NCBI RefSeq assembly: GCF_963974575.1
Contig: NZ_CAXBBQ010000001.1
Location: 1-64,000, forward strand
Length of the DNA stretch: 64,000 nucleotides
From: Sphingosinicella sp963974575
Lineage (GTDB): Bacteria; Pseudomonadota; Alphaproteobacteria; Sphingomonadales; Sphingomonadaceae
Reading direction: 5' to 3'
Of this stretch, positions 1 through 7,891 are shown one piece after another. Below the pieces are notes generated by a model. It made no database searches, was not told the origin of the DNA, and saw only the letters and a program-made list of their open reading frames with translations. The position numbers and the translations under genes are program-made. The stretch's first letter is position 1. Each line of letters opens with the position of its first letter.

Positions 1-399
1 AGCTCTGAATCAGAAACCGACCGGATTGGGAATCCCTTTTGTCAACGCGGCCTAGAAATCACGCTATTGGAGGAATTGGTATCAGGGCTATCAGCCACCA
101 CTTCGCACATCTGGATGGCCACAATAATCAATAAGCAAGATTTGTGGAACACAGAATACGGCAAAGTAAAAGATCATTACAATAAAGGTCAGTACGCTGA
201 TATTATAGCTCGAACCACTTCAAAGCTTGGATCAAAAAACTTTCAACATGAATATATTCCAACGTCTCTAGCGATATCGAACCTAACAACCGCATCTGGT
301 CAAGTAGTTGCGAAAACAACTGAAGGATTTGACGTTAATTCTCGAAACGAATCATTGAGAAAATTATCTCAGAAACTTAACTTATTGGTGTCCCAATGA
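1..399 (+). CDS. C-terminal part of a P-loop GTPase-fold protein (5' end outside window)
   Basis: The reading frame is open from base 1, so the gene almost certainly begins left of the window; a TTG at 67 could be a start but has no Shine-Dalgarno sequence. The 132 visible residues look like the second half of a Ras-like/TRAFAC GTPase domain. An IINKQD segment (residues 42-47) fits the guanine-specifying G4 motif NKxD, and TSLAISN (88-94) sits where the G5 loop is expected. The P-loop and switch regions would lie outside the window. The stop overlaps the next start (ATGA, 396-399), so the two genes are probably translationally coupled. Base composition is very AT-rich, unlike all the DNA after about 985, which suggests horizontal transfer. 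The GTPase assignment is inferred from motifs; the biological role is unknown. Confidence 0.6.
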   Translation, partial: SSESETDRIGNPFCQRGLEITLLEELVSGLSATTSHIWMATIINKQDLWNTEYGKVKDHYNKGQYADIIARTTSKLGSKNFQHEYIPTSLAISNLTTASGQVVAKTTEGFDVNSRNESLRKLSQKLNLLVSQ

Positions 400-902
400 T
401 GGATAAACAATATTATCCCGTCTCCACAGAAGACGTTCAAAAGATGATGAGCTTAGTTCAGGAGTATTCTGAAAAACTTCGCATAATGTGTGAAAATTAT
501 ATAGAGAGAAAAGCAAAAACTCAACAATCTCTTCTTATGATGTTTGCATTTTTTGGAGCAATTGCATTATCATCTTTATCTTTTATTTCTATTCCGTTTA
601 TTAGTGATCAAAATAAAGACAACATTATGCCTATTCTTTCATCTTTTGTTTTAGCAGCTACAATTACTACTTCCATTATGATAATGGCAACACGAAAAGT
701 TAGAGATTATTATGATATACATCAAGTCGCAATGACAGTTGAGCGCCTCATACGCACCGCTTCGCAGTATGGGGAACACTCTATTCAAAATTTAAGCGAC
801 AAATTTGAGTTTGACATAAGACTAGCTGAAGCAGAGGCCGCATTGCGAGTTTATAAAAATATTTTTCATCAAAAAAAATCTCCTCTCGAAAAGCTTTTTT
901 GA
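396..902 (+). CDS. Two-transmembrane-helix membrane protein, possible SLATT-like effector
   Basis: A 168-residue protein starting at the ATG that overlaps the upstream stop; a second ATG follows directly, so residue 1 is uncertain by one codon. Residues 1-42 form a charged, probably coiled helix. Two hydrophobic segments at about 46-68 and 77-98 are joined by a short hydrophilic loop, and residues 103-168 form a long cytoplasmic helical region. This helix-2TM-helix layout resembles SLATT-type two-helix effectors, which pair with nucleotide-binding sensors in anti-phage systems. The similarity is architectural only; I did not recognise a family signature. Its tight coupling to a GTPase-fold gene and the shared AT-rich composition suggest a sensor/effector pair of foreign origin. 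A general membrane-anchor role for the GTPase is the simplest alternative. Confidence 0.6.
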   Translation: MMDKQYYPVSTEDVQKMMSLVQEYSEKLRIMCENYIERKAKTQQSLLMMFAFFGAIALSSLSFISIPFISDQNKDNIMPILSSFVLAATITTSIMIMATRKVRDYYDIHQVAMTVERLIRTASQYGEHSIQNLSDKFEFDIRLAEAEAALRVYKNIFHQKKSPLEKLF

Positions 903-932
903 TTTAAAATTTCTAATTTTATTTCGATTTTC

Positions 933-947
933 CAGTTTTTAAAACTG
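933..947. repeat. Short palindrome near the AT/GC composition border
   Basis: CAGTTTT, one T, then AAAACTG: perfect 7-bp arms with a one-base centre, 31 bases after the two-helix gene. The loop is too small for a normal intrinsic terminator on its own, although fraying of the A:T pairs would open it. It may act as a weak terminator or protein site, or be chance in AT-rich DNA. Confidence 0.3.
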
Positions 948-991
948 AAACATAAGTACTTAATAAATTTGCAAACTTGAAAATAGTCGCC

Positions 992-1885
992 TTACCCCTC
1001 CCACGGCGGCATCGGCCGATACAACCCCTCCAGAAAATCCGTGAACGCCCGCACCGCAGGCGCGATTTCGGGGCGGCGGGGGGAGACGGCGTAGATGCCG
1101 ACGTCTGCCGATCCCTCGCAGTCCGGCAGGATACGCACCAGCCGCCCGGCGGCGAGGTCGGCGCTCACGTCCCATAGCGATCGCAGCGCGATGCCGACCC
1201 CGGCGATGCACAGCTCGCGGACGACCTCGCTCGAATTGGTGCGCACGCGGCTGGTGCCGTCGATGGAAACCGTTCTCCCATCCCCGCCCGTCAGCCGCCA
1301 CGGAAACTGGCCGGTTGCGGCGAGCAGTTGGTGCCGCGCGAGCGCCGCCGTGTCCTCCGGCGCGCCGTGCTGCGCGATATAGGCGGGGGCCGCGCAGAGG
1401 ATGCGGCGGTTGGTCGCCAGCCGCCGCGCGCTCACGCCGCCGCCGACCGTGGGCGTGATCCGCACGGCAACGTCGATGCGCGCCGCCATCAGGTCCACGA
1501 ACCCGTCCGAAAGATCGAGATCGAGCGTGATGCGCGGATAATCATCCAGAAACCGCTTCAGGTGCGGCGCGATGTGCAGCCGCCCGAACGATGTGGGCGC
1601 GGACACGCGCAGCAGCCCCGCCGGGCCGTCCTTGTCGCCAGCCACGCGCGCTTCCGCCTCCGCCACCGCCTTCAGGATCGCCAGCACGTCTGCGTGAAAG
1701 CGCTCCCCCGTTTCGGTGAGCGCGAGCCGCCGCGTCGTGCGGTTGACGAGCGCCGCGCCGAGCCGCGCTTCCAGCCGCGCCAGCCGCTTCGAAACCATCG
1801 CAGGCGAAAGCCCCACCGCACGCGCCGCCGCCGAAAGGCTGCCGCTTTCGATGATCTTGGCGAACAGCGCGTAATCGGCATCCAT
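992..1885 (-). CDS. LysR-family transcriptional regulator
   Basis: A 297-residue regulator. Residues 1-60 form the winged helix-turn-helix typical of LysR proteins (SLSAAARAVGLSPAMVSKRLARLE in outline), followed by a linker helix and a periplasmic-binding-protein-like effector domain starting near residue 90 (LRVSAPTSFGRLHIAP). I chose the ATG at 1885 because the HTH begins immediately after it; an in-frame extension upstream has no family similarity. It is transcribed divergently from malate synthase G with about 100 bp between the starts, the usual arrangement for a LysR protein controlling its neighbour. Glyoxylate or glycolate sensing is therefore a reasonable guess, but the ligand cannot be read from sequence. 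Confidence 0.9.
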   Translation of the reverse strand: MDADYALFAKIIESGSLSAAARAVGLSPAMVSKRLARLEARLGAALVNRTTRRLALTETGERFHADVLAILKAVAEAEARVAGDKDGPAGLLRVSAPTSFGRLHIAPHLKRFLDDYPRITLDLDLSDGFVDLMAARIDVAVRITPTVGGGVSARRLATNRRILCAAPAYIAQHGAPEDTAALARHQLLAATGQFPWRLTGGDGRTVSIDGTSRVRTNSSEVVRELCIAGVGIALRSLWDVSADLAAGRLVRILPDCEGSADVGIYAVSPRRPEIAPAVRAFTDFLEGLYRPMPPWEG

Positions 1886-1988
1886 CCGATTTGTTCCTGT
1901 GGTGAAAAGCTGCTTTAATTTTCGTTCGTCTACCGCACGAGTTCGCGCTCGTCTATGAACGCGCGAAACCATACGGGACGATCAGACC

Positions 1989-4088
1989 ATGACGACGAAG
2001 AACGGCCTCCAGATCGCAGACAGCCTCGTGCGCTTCATCGAAGAGCAGGCGCTGCCCGGCACGGGCGTTGCCGCCGACGCCTTCTGGGCGGGCGTTGCGG
2101 ACATCTACGCCCGCTTCGCCCCCGAAAACGCCGCGCTCCTCAAAACGCGCGACGATCTGCAGGCGCGCATCGACGCGTGGCACACGGCGCGCGCCGGAAA
2201 GCCCATCGACGCTGCCGAGTATCAGGCGTTCCTGCGCGAGATCGGCTACCTCGTGCCCGAACCCGCGCCCTTCACCGTCACCACGCAGAATGTCGATGCC
2301 GAGCTGGCGACACTCGCCGGGCCGCAGCTTGTCGTCCCCGTGCTCAATGCGCGTTTCGTGCTCAACGCCGCCAACGCGCGCTGGGGCAGCCTGTATGATG
2401 CGCTCTACGGCACGGACGCGATTCCGGGCACCCCGGCGGGGAAAGGCTATGATCCCGCGCGCGGCGCGCAGGTGATCGCGTGGGCGAAGGCGTTCCTCGA
2501 TCGCGCCGTGCCGCTCGCGAGCGGATCGTGGACCGGCTGGACAGGCGGCACTCCCGCGCTCGCCGATCCCGCGCAGCTCGTCGGCCGCGCAGGCGACAAC
2601 ATCCTGCTCCGCCACAACGGCCTCCACATCGAACTCGTCATCGATCGCGCGCACCCGATCGGGAAGGACGATCCGGCGGGCCTCGCCGATGTCGTGCTCG
2701 AATCCGCGCTTTCCACGATCGTCGACCTTGAAGACTCGGTCGCCGCCGTGGACGCGGAAGACAAGGTCGCCGCCTATGCGAACTGGCTCGGCCTGATGAA
2801 GGGCGATCTTGAAGACACGTTCGAAAAGGCCGGCAAGCCGATGACGCGCCGCCTGAATGCGGATCGCGATTATACCGCGCCGGACGGCACCGCGTTCACG
2901 CTCCCCGGCCGCAGTCTCCTTTTCGTCCGCAACGTCGGCCATCTGATGACGACGCCCGCCGTGCGCCTCCCCGATGGATCGGAAGCGCCCGAAGGCATCC
3001 TCGACGGCATCGTCACCAGCCTCATCGGCGTCCATGACCTCAAGCGTCAGGGCCGGTTCGTGAACAGCCGCGCGGGGTCGATCTACATCGTGAAGCCCAA
3101 GATGCACGGCCCCGAAGAGGCCGCGTTCACCAACCGCCTGTTCGATGCGATCGAGGATCTGCTCGGCCTTGCGCGCCACACGATCAAGGTCGGCGTGATG
3201 GATGAAGAGCGCCGCACGTCGGCCAATCTCGCGGCGTGCATCGCGGCGGTGAAGGATCGCATCGTCTTCATCAACACCGGCTTCCTCGATCGCACGGGCG
3301 ACGAGATGCACACGTCGATGCGCGCGGGTGCGATGATCCGCAAGGGCGATATGAAGACCTCCGCGTGGATCACCGCCTACGAGAACCGCAACGTGCAGAT
3401 CGGCCTCGCCTGCGGGCTTTCGGGCCGCGCGCAGATCGGCAAAGGCATGTGGGCCGCGCCGGACCGGATGGCGGACATGCTGGAGCAGAAGATCGGCCAT
3501 CCGAAGACGGGCGCGAACACCGCGTGGGTGCCTTCGCCCACGGCCGCCACGCTGCACGCCACGCACTATCACGCCGTCGATGTTTTCGCGCGGCAGGAAG
3601 AACGCCGTGCGGAGGGCATCGACAGTCTCGGCGCACTCCTCACCATTCCGCTCGCCGCCGGGCACAACTGGTCGCCCGACGAGATTCGGGAGGAGCTGGA
3701 CAACAACGCGCAGGGCATTCTCGGCTACGTGGTGCGCTGGGTGGATCAGGGCGTCGGCTGCTCGAAGGTGCCCGACATTCACGATATCGGGCTGATGGAG
3801 GACCGCGCCACGCTTCGCATTTCCTCGCAGCATATGGCGAACTGGCTGCTGCACGGTGTCTGCACCCCGGCGGACGTCGACGCCGCCTTCGCGCGCATGG
3901 CCGCGAAGGTGGACGCGCAGAACGCGGGCGACCCGCTTTACCGGCCAATGTCCGGCAACGAAGCGACGAGCCTCGCGTATCAGGCCGCGCGCGCGCTCGT
4001 GTTCGAAGGCGTTGCCCAGCCGAGCGGCTACACCGAACCGCTGCTCCACGCCTTCCGCGCGAAGGTGAAGGCCGCCGCCCAAGCCTGA
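1989..4088 (+). CDS. glcB: Malate synthase G
   Basis: Condenses glyoxylate with acetyl-CoA to give malate, in the glyoxylate bypass and glycolate use. It has 699 residues against about 720 for E. coli GlcB. Visible family features are the DLEDSVAAVDAEDK magnesium/acid region (about 247-260), the catalytic Arg in LFVRNVGHLM (R314, aligned by offset with E. coli Arg338), and the catalytic-base Asp in MEDRATLRISSQH (D605, aligned with E. coli Asp631). It is monomeric in known members. The divergent LysR gene is the likely regulator. No isocitrate lyase gene is adjacent, so the source of glyoxylate is not shown here. A strong hairpin lies downstream, before the porin. Confidence 0.97.
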   Translation: MTTKNGLQIADSLVRFIEEQALPGTGVAADAFWAGVADIYARFAPENAALLKTRDDLQARIDAWHTARAGKPIDAAEYQAFLREIGYLVPEPAPFTVTTQNVDAELATLAGPQLVVPVLNARFVLNAANARWGSLYDALYGTDAIPGTPAGKGYDPARGAQVIAWAKAFLDRAVPLASGSWTGWTGGTPALADPAQLVGRAGDNILLRHNGLHIELVIDRAHPIGKDDPAGLADVVLESALSTIVDLEDSVAAVDAEDKVAAYANWLGLMKGDLEDTFEKAGKPMTRRLNADRDYTAPDGTAFTLPGRSLLFVRNVGHLMTTPAVRLPDGSEAPEGILDGIVTSLIGVHDLKRQGRFVNSRAGSIYIVKPKMHGPEEAAFTNRLFDAIEDLLGLARHTIKVGVMDEERRTSANLAACIAAVKDRIVFINTGFLDRTGDEMHTSMRAGAMIRKGDMKTSAWITAYENRNVQIGLACGLSGRAQIGKGMWAAPDRMADMLEQKIGHPKTGANTAWVPSPTAATLHATHYHAVDVFARQEERRAEGIDSLGALLTIPLAAGHNWSPDEIREELDNNAQGILGYVVRWVDQGVGCSKVPDIHDIGLMEDRATLRISSQHMANWLLHGVCTPADVDAAFARMAAKVDAQNAGDPLYRPMSGNEATSLAYQAARALVFEGVAQPSGYTEPLLHAFRAKVKAAAQA

Positions 4089-4095
4089 TAATTCG

Positions 4096-4123
4096 CTGAC
4101 ACCCCCTGTCAGATCAGTGACAG
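4096..4123 (+). repeat. Overlapping inverted repeats built from CTGACA/TGTCAG
   Basis: CTGACA-CCCCC-TGTCAG (4096-4112) overlaps CTGTCA-N6-TGACAG (4106-4123), so two mutually exclusive 6-bp hairpins can form between glcB and the porin. The same GCTGAC word occurs twice in the promoter region of the nearby PepSY genes (7805 and 7816). This could be an operator or an RNA switch element; the role is not established. Confidence 0.35.
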
Positions 4124-4124
4124 C

Positions 4125-4158
4125 GCGGCGCTGCTATCGGCAGCGCCGCGTTTGTTTT
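4125..4158 (+). terminator. Intrinsic terminator between glcB and the porin
   Basis: A perfect 10-bp GC-rich stem (GCGGCGCTGC at 4125-4134, GCAGCGCCGC at 4140-4149) with a 5-base loop, followed by GTTTGTTTTC. It has all the hallmarks of a rho-independent terminator for glcB. Its T-run ends only 15 bases before the porin start codon. Confidence 0.8.
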
Positions 4159-4173
4159 CTGCAAGGGGGTTTC

Positions 4174-5421
4174 ATGACATCGTTCTCAGGTCTTTACCGT
4201 TCGCGCCTGCCGCTTTGCGCGGCATTGCTGCTGGCATCGTCGCTCACACCAGCGGCGGCGGCGCCTGCGGACGACATCGCCGAACTCAAAGCCGCGGTCG
4301 AAGCGCTGCGCGCCGAACAGGCCCGCGCGCAGGCCCGCATCGCCGAGCTTGAAGGCGCGCTCGCAAGGCAGCGCGAAGCGCCGGTCGCCGTCGCGGCTGC
4401 ACCCGCCGTCAGCAGCGAGCCCTCCCGCCTCAGCCTCTCGGGCGACATGCGCGTCCGCTACGAATCCAACTTCGGCGTCGCCGACGCGCGGGACCGTGAT
4501 CGCGGCGTCCTCCGCGCGCGCCTGCGCGCCGCTTATGCGGTGAACGACTGGCTCACCGTCGGCGGACAGATCGCCACGGGCGACCCTGACGATCCCAACT
4601 CCACCGACATGACGCTGTCGAACTTCGACGATGATCTGCAGGTCAGCCTCGATCAGGCCTATATCCGCCTCACCCCCGGCGATCTTCAGGTCCATCTCGG
4701 CAAGATCCCGCAGCCGTTCATGCGTACCGAGCTCGTGTGGGACGGCGACGTCTCCCCGCAGGGCGCGTCCGCCGCGTACACCGCCGATCTCGGCGGCGTG
4801 AAGGTGAAGGCGAGCGGGATCTACTTCATGGTCGACGAATCCGTCGCCGGGCCGGACAGCCGCATGATCGGCGGCCAGCTCTCAATGCAGACACCTTCCG
4901 CGCCCATCCAGGCCGAACTCGCCGTCGGCTACTATGACTACGCCCTCCGCAGCGTCGCGGGCGGTGACGCCGGTGACTTCCGCTCAAACCTCTTCGCGGG
5001 CGGGCGCTACCTCTCGGACTTCAACCTGCTCGACGTGATCGCCGCACTCACCTGGAACGGCCTCGGCGAAAAATGGCCCGTACGCCTCGTCGGCGACTAT
5101 GTGCACAACTACGGCGCGGCGACCGATGCCGATACCGGCTTCGGCGTCGATCTCCTCGTCGGCCGCGCCAGCAAGCCCGGCGACTGGCGCTTCACCTACG
5201 GCTACGCCGAGGCCGAGACCGACGCGGTGCTAGCCGCATTCAGCCACGACAACACCAACATCGGCACGAACTACATGCAGCATACGCTCGCCATCGATTT
5301 CGTGCCGAAACACAACCTCGTGCTCAACGCCACCTACTACCGCTACCGGCAGAAGGACGGCGTCATCGGCCCCGTCGACTGGCAGAACCGCCTGCGCCTC
5401 AATTTCCTCGTCAACTTCTAG
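4174..5421 (+). CDS. Outer-membrane putative porin with N-terminal coiled coil
   Basis: A 415-residue outer-membrane protein. I chose the ATG at 4174, which is preceded by AAGGGGG and opens a clear signal peptide (LCAALLLASSLTPAAAA), over an upstream in-frame start. The mature protein begins with a heptad-like coiled coil (about 31-70, IAELKAAVEALRAEQARAQARI), as in trimeric porins. A beta-barrel of alternating amphipathic strands follows and ends in the aromatic residue expected for BAM recognition (LRLNFLVNF). It fits the putative-porin family whose substrate is unknown. It lies between glcB and a two-component system on the other strand. The terminator just upstream leaves almost no room for its own promoter between the hairpin and the start. 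Confidence 0.85.
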   Translation: MTSFSGLYRSRLPLCAALLLASSLTPAAAAPADDIAELKAAVEALRAEQARAQARIAELEGALARQREAPVAVAAAPAVSSEPSRLSLSGDMRVRYESNFGVADARDRDRGVLRARLRAAYAVNDWLTVGGQIATGDPDDPNSTDMTLSNFDDDLQVSLDQAYIRLTPGDLQVHLGKIPQPFMRTELVWDGDVSPQGASAAYTADLGGVKVKASGIYFMVDESVAGPDSRMIGGQLSMQTPSAPIQAELAVGYYDYALRSVAGGDAGDFRSNLFAGGRYLSDFNLLDVIAALTWNGLGEKWPVRLVGDYVHNYGAATDADTGFGVDLLVGRASKPGDWRFTYGYAEAETDAVLAAFSHDNTNIGTNYMQHTLAIDFVPKHNLVLNATYYRYRQKDGVIGPVDWQNRLRLNFLVNF

Positions 5422-6773
5422 GAAGCAGCAGCAGCCGGCCACGCGAGGCGGACTTCAAGACCGCCGAGCGGGCCGGTGCCGAGCGTCATCGCGCCGTCGG
5501 TGGCGCTTACCAGATCGCTGACGATCGCAAGCCCGAAGCCGTGACCCGGCCCGGCCTCGTCGAGGCGCCCGCCGCGCACGAGCGCCGTCGCGGCGCGCGT
5601 ATCGGCGATGCCGGGGCCGTCATCCGAGACAGTGACGCAAACCTCGTCATCCGCGACAACGCCGGACACGATGACGCGTCGCCGGGCAAAGCGCGCGGCG
5701 TTCTCCATCAGCGCGCCGAGAATCTCGGCAAGGTCCGAAGCGGCAAACGGCAGTTCGATGTCTTCGGGCACATCGATCTCGAACACGATCCGCTCACCCG
5801 CCTCGGTGCGCTCGATGACGGCGGCGACAGCCTCGGCCGCGTTGCAGACATTCGCGCGCGAAGATGCCTGCGCCTCGCGCGCCACCGCAGAGCGCGAGCG
5901 CGCGAGTTCAGCCTCAAGTGCCGCGCCCGCCGCCGCGATGGCGCGGTCGAGGCCGTCCGCCGCCTCATGGGCGCCCGCCTCGCGCGCCCGGCGGCTCTGC
6001 GCGGCAAGCGCCGCGAGCGGCGTCTTCAGGCTGTGCGCGAGATCGGCAGCGCGGCGGCGCGCACGATCGACATCCGCCGCGCGCGCATCGGCGAGCGAAT
6101 TGATGGCGTTCGCCAGCGGATCGATTTCGGCGGGGTGGTCCGCCGAAAGCCGCGCACCCGGATTGCGCCGCATCCGGTCGAGTTCCATGCGGATGCGCGC
6201 CAGCGGCTTCAGCCCCAGCACCACCTGGCCGTAGGCCGCGCCGATCAGCACGAGCCACAGCAGCACCAGCGAGCCGATCATTTCCCGGCTGAATTCGCGC
6301 TGCGCATGGATAAGCGCGCTGTCGTCCGTCGCCACTTGCACCAGCACGGCGCGGCCGCTCTCGTCGGGCCGCACCATCCGCTCGATCACGAGCAAACCCT
6401 GCTCGAACGGCCCGGGTATTCGCCGCACGCGCCACTGGTCGCGCGGCGTTTCCGTCGCGGCGGGAAGCGACTGGTCCCAGAGCGAGGGCGAGTGTTCCTG
6501 TCCGGCTGCGGTCGTGACCTGCCAGTAAAGTCCCCCCGCAGGCGCGTTGAAGCGGCTATCGGAGGGTTGCGTATCGACAAACGGTTTGCCGTTCGCGTCA
6601 AGCCTCAGCGTGCCGAGCAGCTCGCGCGCTTTCGCCTCCATCGACAGCGCTTCGCGGCGCTCGATATGGCGCTCGAAGAGCATACCGAGCCCAAAGCCCG
6701 CAAGCGCAAGCGCGAGGAAGATCGCGGCGGCGGCGCTCACCAGCAGCCGAAGCCGCAGCGAACGCAACACCAT
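5418..6773 (-). CDS. PhoQ-like sensor histidine kinase
   Basis: A 451-residue inner-membrane kinase. It has a TM helix at about 10-33, a periplasmic sensor region (34-165), a second TM helix at about 166-188, a HAMP-like linker, then the dimerisation helix with the phospho-acceptor H247 in DLAHSLKTPLAAL. This is the SLKTPL type of H-box found in PhoQ-like kinases. A C-terminal HATPase domain carries an N-box (ENAARF), DDGPGIAD and GHGFGLAIV. The ATG at 6773 shares one base with the TGA of the response regulator, so the two are translationally coupled. The C-terminus overlaps the porin stop on the other strand by 4 bases. The stimulus is unknown; the PepSY partners suggest envelope or cation stress. 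Confidence 0.9.
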   Translation of the reverse strand: MVLRSLRLRLLVSAAAAIFLALALAGFGLGMLFERHIERREALSMEAKARELLGTLRLDANGKPFVDTQPSDSRFNAPAGGLYWQVTTAAGQEHSPSLWDQSLPAATETPRDQWRVRRIPGPFEQGLLVIERMVRPDESGRAVLVQVATDDSALIHAQREFSREMIGSLVLLWLVLIGAAYGQVVLGLKPLARIRMELDRMRRNPGARLSADHPAEIDPLANAINSLADARAADVDRARRRAADLAHSLKTPLAALAAQSRRAREAGAHEAADGLDRAIAAAGAALEAELARSRSAVAREAQASSRANVCNAAEAVAAVIERTEAGERIVFEIDVPEDIELPFAASDLAEILGALMENAARFARRRVIVSGVVADDEVCVTVSDDGPGIADTRAATALVRGGRLDEAGPGHGFGLAIVSDLVSATDGAMTLGTGPLGGLEVRLAWPAAAAS

Positions 6774-7435
6774 CAGCTTTCCTCCGAAAGCATGTAGCCA
6801 AAACCGCGCCGCGTCTCGACGATGCCCGGCCCCGTCTTGCGGCGCAGCCGGGTGACAAGCGCCTCGATGGCATTCGTGTCGCCCGAATCGGCGGTGCCGT
6901 AGAGATGCTCGGCGATGTCGTGAGCGGCAGCGACGCCGCCCTGCTGGTGCGCGAGGAATTCGAGGAAACGGTATTCGAGCGGCGACAGACGAACCGCGCG
7001 CGCATCGACATGCGCGGCCATGCGGCTGGTATCGAGCGTCAGGCGCCCCACACGGATCAGCGGCGACCCATGCCCGGCCGCACGGCGCAGCAGCGCGCGC
7101 ACCCGCGCCACGAGTTCGCCCATTGCAAAGGGCTTGGCGAGATAATCGTCCGCGCCCGCATCGATGCCCTCGACCTTCTCGGTCCATTCGCTGCGCGCGG
7201 TGAGGATCAGCACGGGAAAGTTGCGCCCCGCACTCCGCCAGCGCCGCAGCACGCTGAGCCCATCGAGGCGCGGCAGGCCGAGATCGAGGATCACGGCGGC
7301 ATAATTCTCGGTATCGCCGCGATACCATGCGTCGTCGCCGGTCACGGCAAGATCGACGATGAACCCCGCTTCACCGAGCGCGCGGACGAGATCGTCCCCG
7401 ACATCGGGATCGTCCTCCACCACGAGCAGTCGCAT
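6773..7435 (-). CDS. OmpR/PhoP-family response regulator
   Basis: A 220-residue DNA-binding regulator with an N-terminal receiver domain (VVEDD acidic pocket; phospho-acceptor D51 in VILDLGLPR; conserved Lys in AKPF) and a C-terminal winged helix of the OmpR type (LSPLEYRFLEFLA, then VTRLRRKTG and a GFGYML wing). The start is the ATG at 7435, which overlaps the stop of the upstream PepSY gene (TGATG); a TTG one codon earlier is less likely. The order PepSY-regulator-kinase is one operon. It probably binds the 11-bp-period direct repeat in front of the operon, which would give autoregulation; that is an inference. Confidence 0.93.
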   Translation of the reverse strand: MRLLVVEDDPDVGDDLVRALGEAGFIVDLAVTGDDAWYRGDTENYAAVILDLGLPRLDGLSVLRRWRSAGRNFPVLILTARSEWTEKVEGIDAGADDYLAKPFAMGELVARVRALLRRAAGHGSPLIRVGRLTLDTSRMAAHVDARAVRLSPLEYRFLEFLAHQQGGVAAAHDIAEHLYGTADSGDTNAIEALVTRLRRKTGPGIVETRRGFGYMLSEES

Positions 7436-7782
7436 CAATCATCCTCGATCTTGATGAGCGCGCCCGTGCGGGCATCGAGTTCGACTTCGCGCACGCGGCC
7501 CTTCCTGGTCAGGATCTTGACCTCATAGCTAAGCACGCCGTCATCCTGCTCGAGTTCGATCTTCAGCACTTCCCCTTTAACACGCGCCTGCGCAAGCGCG
7601 AGGATACGGGGCAGCGGCAGGAGATCGCCGCGCTCGACGGCCGCGCGAATCGAGTTCGCTTCCTCGGCCCTCTTCGCCTTCTTGTCTTTCGCGGGCGCGC
7701 CGGAGGCGAGCGCCAGCGTCGTCGCCAAAGCGAGCGCCGCCAGGAAGACCCAACGCAGGCGGGATTTCAGGACCATCTGCAT
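7435..7782 (-). CDS. Secreted PepSY-domain protein, first gene of the two-component operon
   Basis: A 115-residue exported protein: a signal peptide (VFLAALALATTLALASGAPA), a charged linker, then one PepSY domain (about 54-115, ILALAQARVKGEVLKIELE ... YEVKILTRKGRVREVELDARTGALI). PepSY proteins are often encoded next to PhoPQ-like systems and may modulate the sensor or envelope proteases, but the biochemical role is not known. An alternative ATG lies two codons later (7776). The stop overlaps the response-regulator start. A second PepSY gene is divergent from it. Confidence 0.85.
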   Translation of the reverse strand: MQMVLKSRLRWVFLAALALATTLALASGAPAKDKKAKRAEEANSIRAAVERGDLLPLPRILALAQARVKGEVLKIELEQDDGVLSYEVKILTRKGRVREVELDARTGALIKIEDD

Positions 7783-7804
7783 GAGCCACCCCTATCACGC
7801 CGCG

Positions 7805-7821
7805 GCTGACACTTCGCTGAC
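7805..7821. promoter_or_regulatory. PhoP-box-like direct repeat GCTGAC-N5-GCTGAC
   Basis: Two identical hexamers 11 bp apart (7805-7810 and 7816-7821) lie in the 109-bp region between the divergent PepSY genes. OmpR/PhoP regulators bind direct hexamer repeats separated by 5 bp as head-to-tail dimers, and such a regulator is encoded next door. A related half-site in inverse orientation (GTGTCAG, 7838-7844) follows. The repeat is seen directly; its use by this regulator is inferred. Confidence 0.45.
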
Positions 7822-7891
7822 GGCCGCAGACGACCGCGTGTCAGGCGCGGTCGGCTATCCGGCGGCAATATCGAACCCAAGGAGATTGCAC

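Larger units (their letters stand above)
1..950. other. AT-rich accessory segment at the left edge
   Basis: Everything from base 1 to roughly 950-985 is far richer in A+T than the remaining 63 kb, including third codon positions of both genes, and the switch to GC-rich sequence is abrupt just before the LysR gene. No integrase, transposase, tRNA or long direct repeat is visible at this border. The left limit lies outside the window. The composition is seen directly; recent acquisition is an inference. Confidence 0.6.

Noticed and set aside
1953..4082. 709-codon open frame antisense to glcB
   Set aside because: It mirrors the codon structure of malate synthase G, is Arg/Ala/His-rich low-complexity protein, and has no ribosome site or family match; a typical shadow frame in GC-rich DNA.
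5073..6797. 574-codon plus-strand frame crossing the porin end and the kinase
   Set aside because: It spans two convincing genes in other frames and has no protein-like features.
5418..7328. Longer start for the histidine kinase, reaching into the response-regulator gene
   Set aside because: The extra 185 residues are an out-of-frame image of the regulator; the ATG at 6773 opens directly into the first membrane helix.
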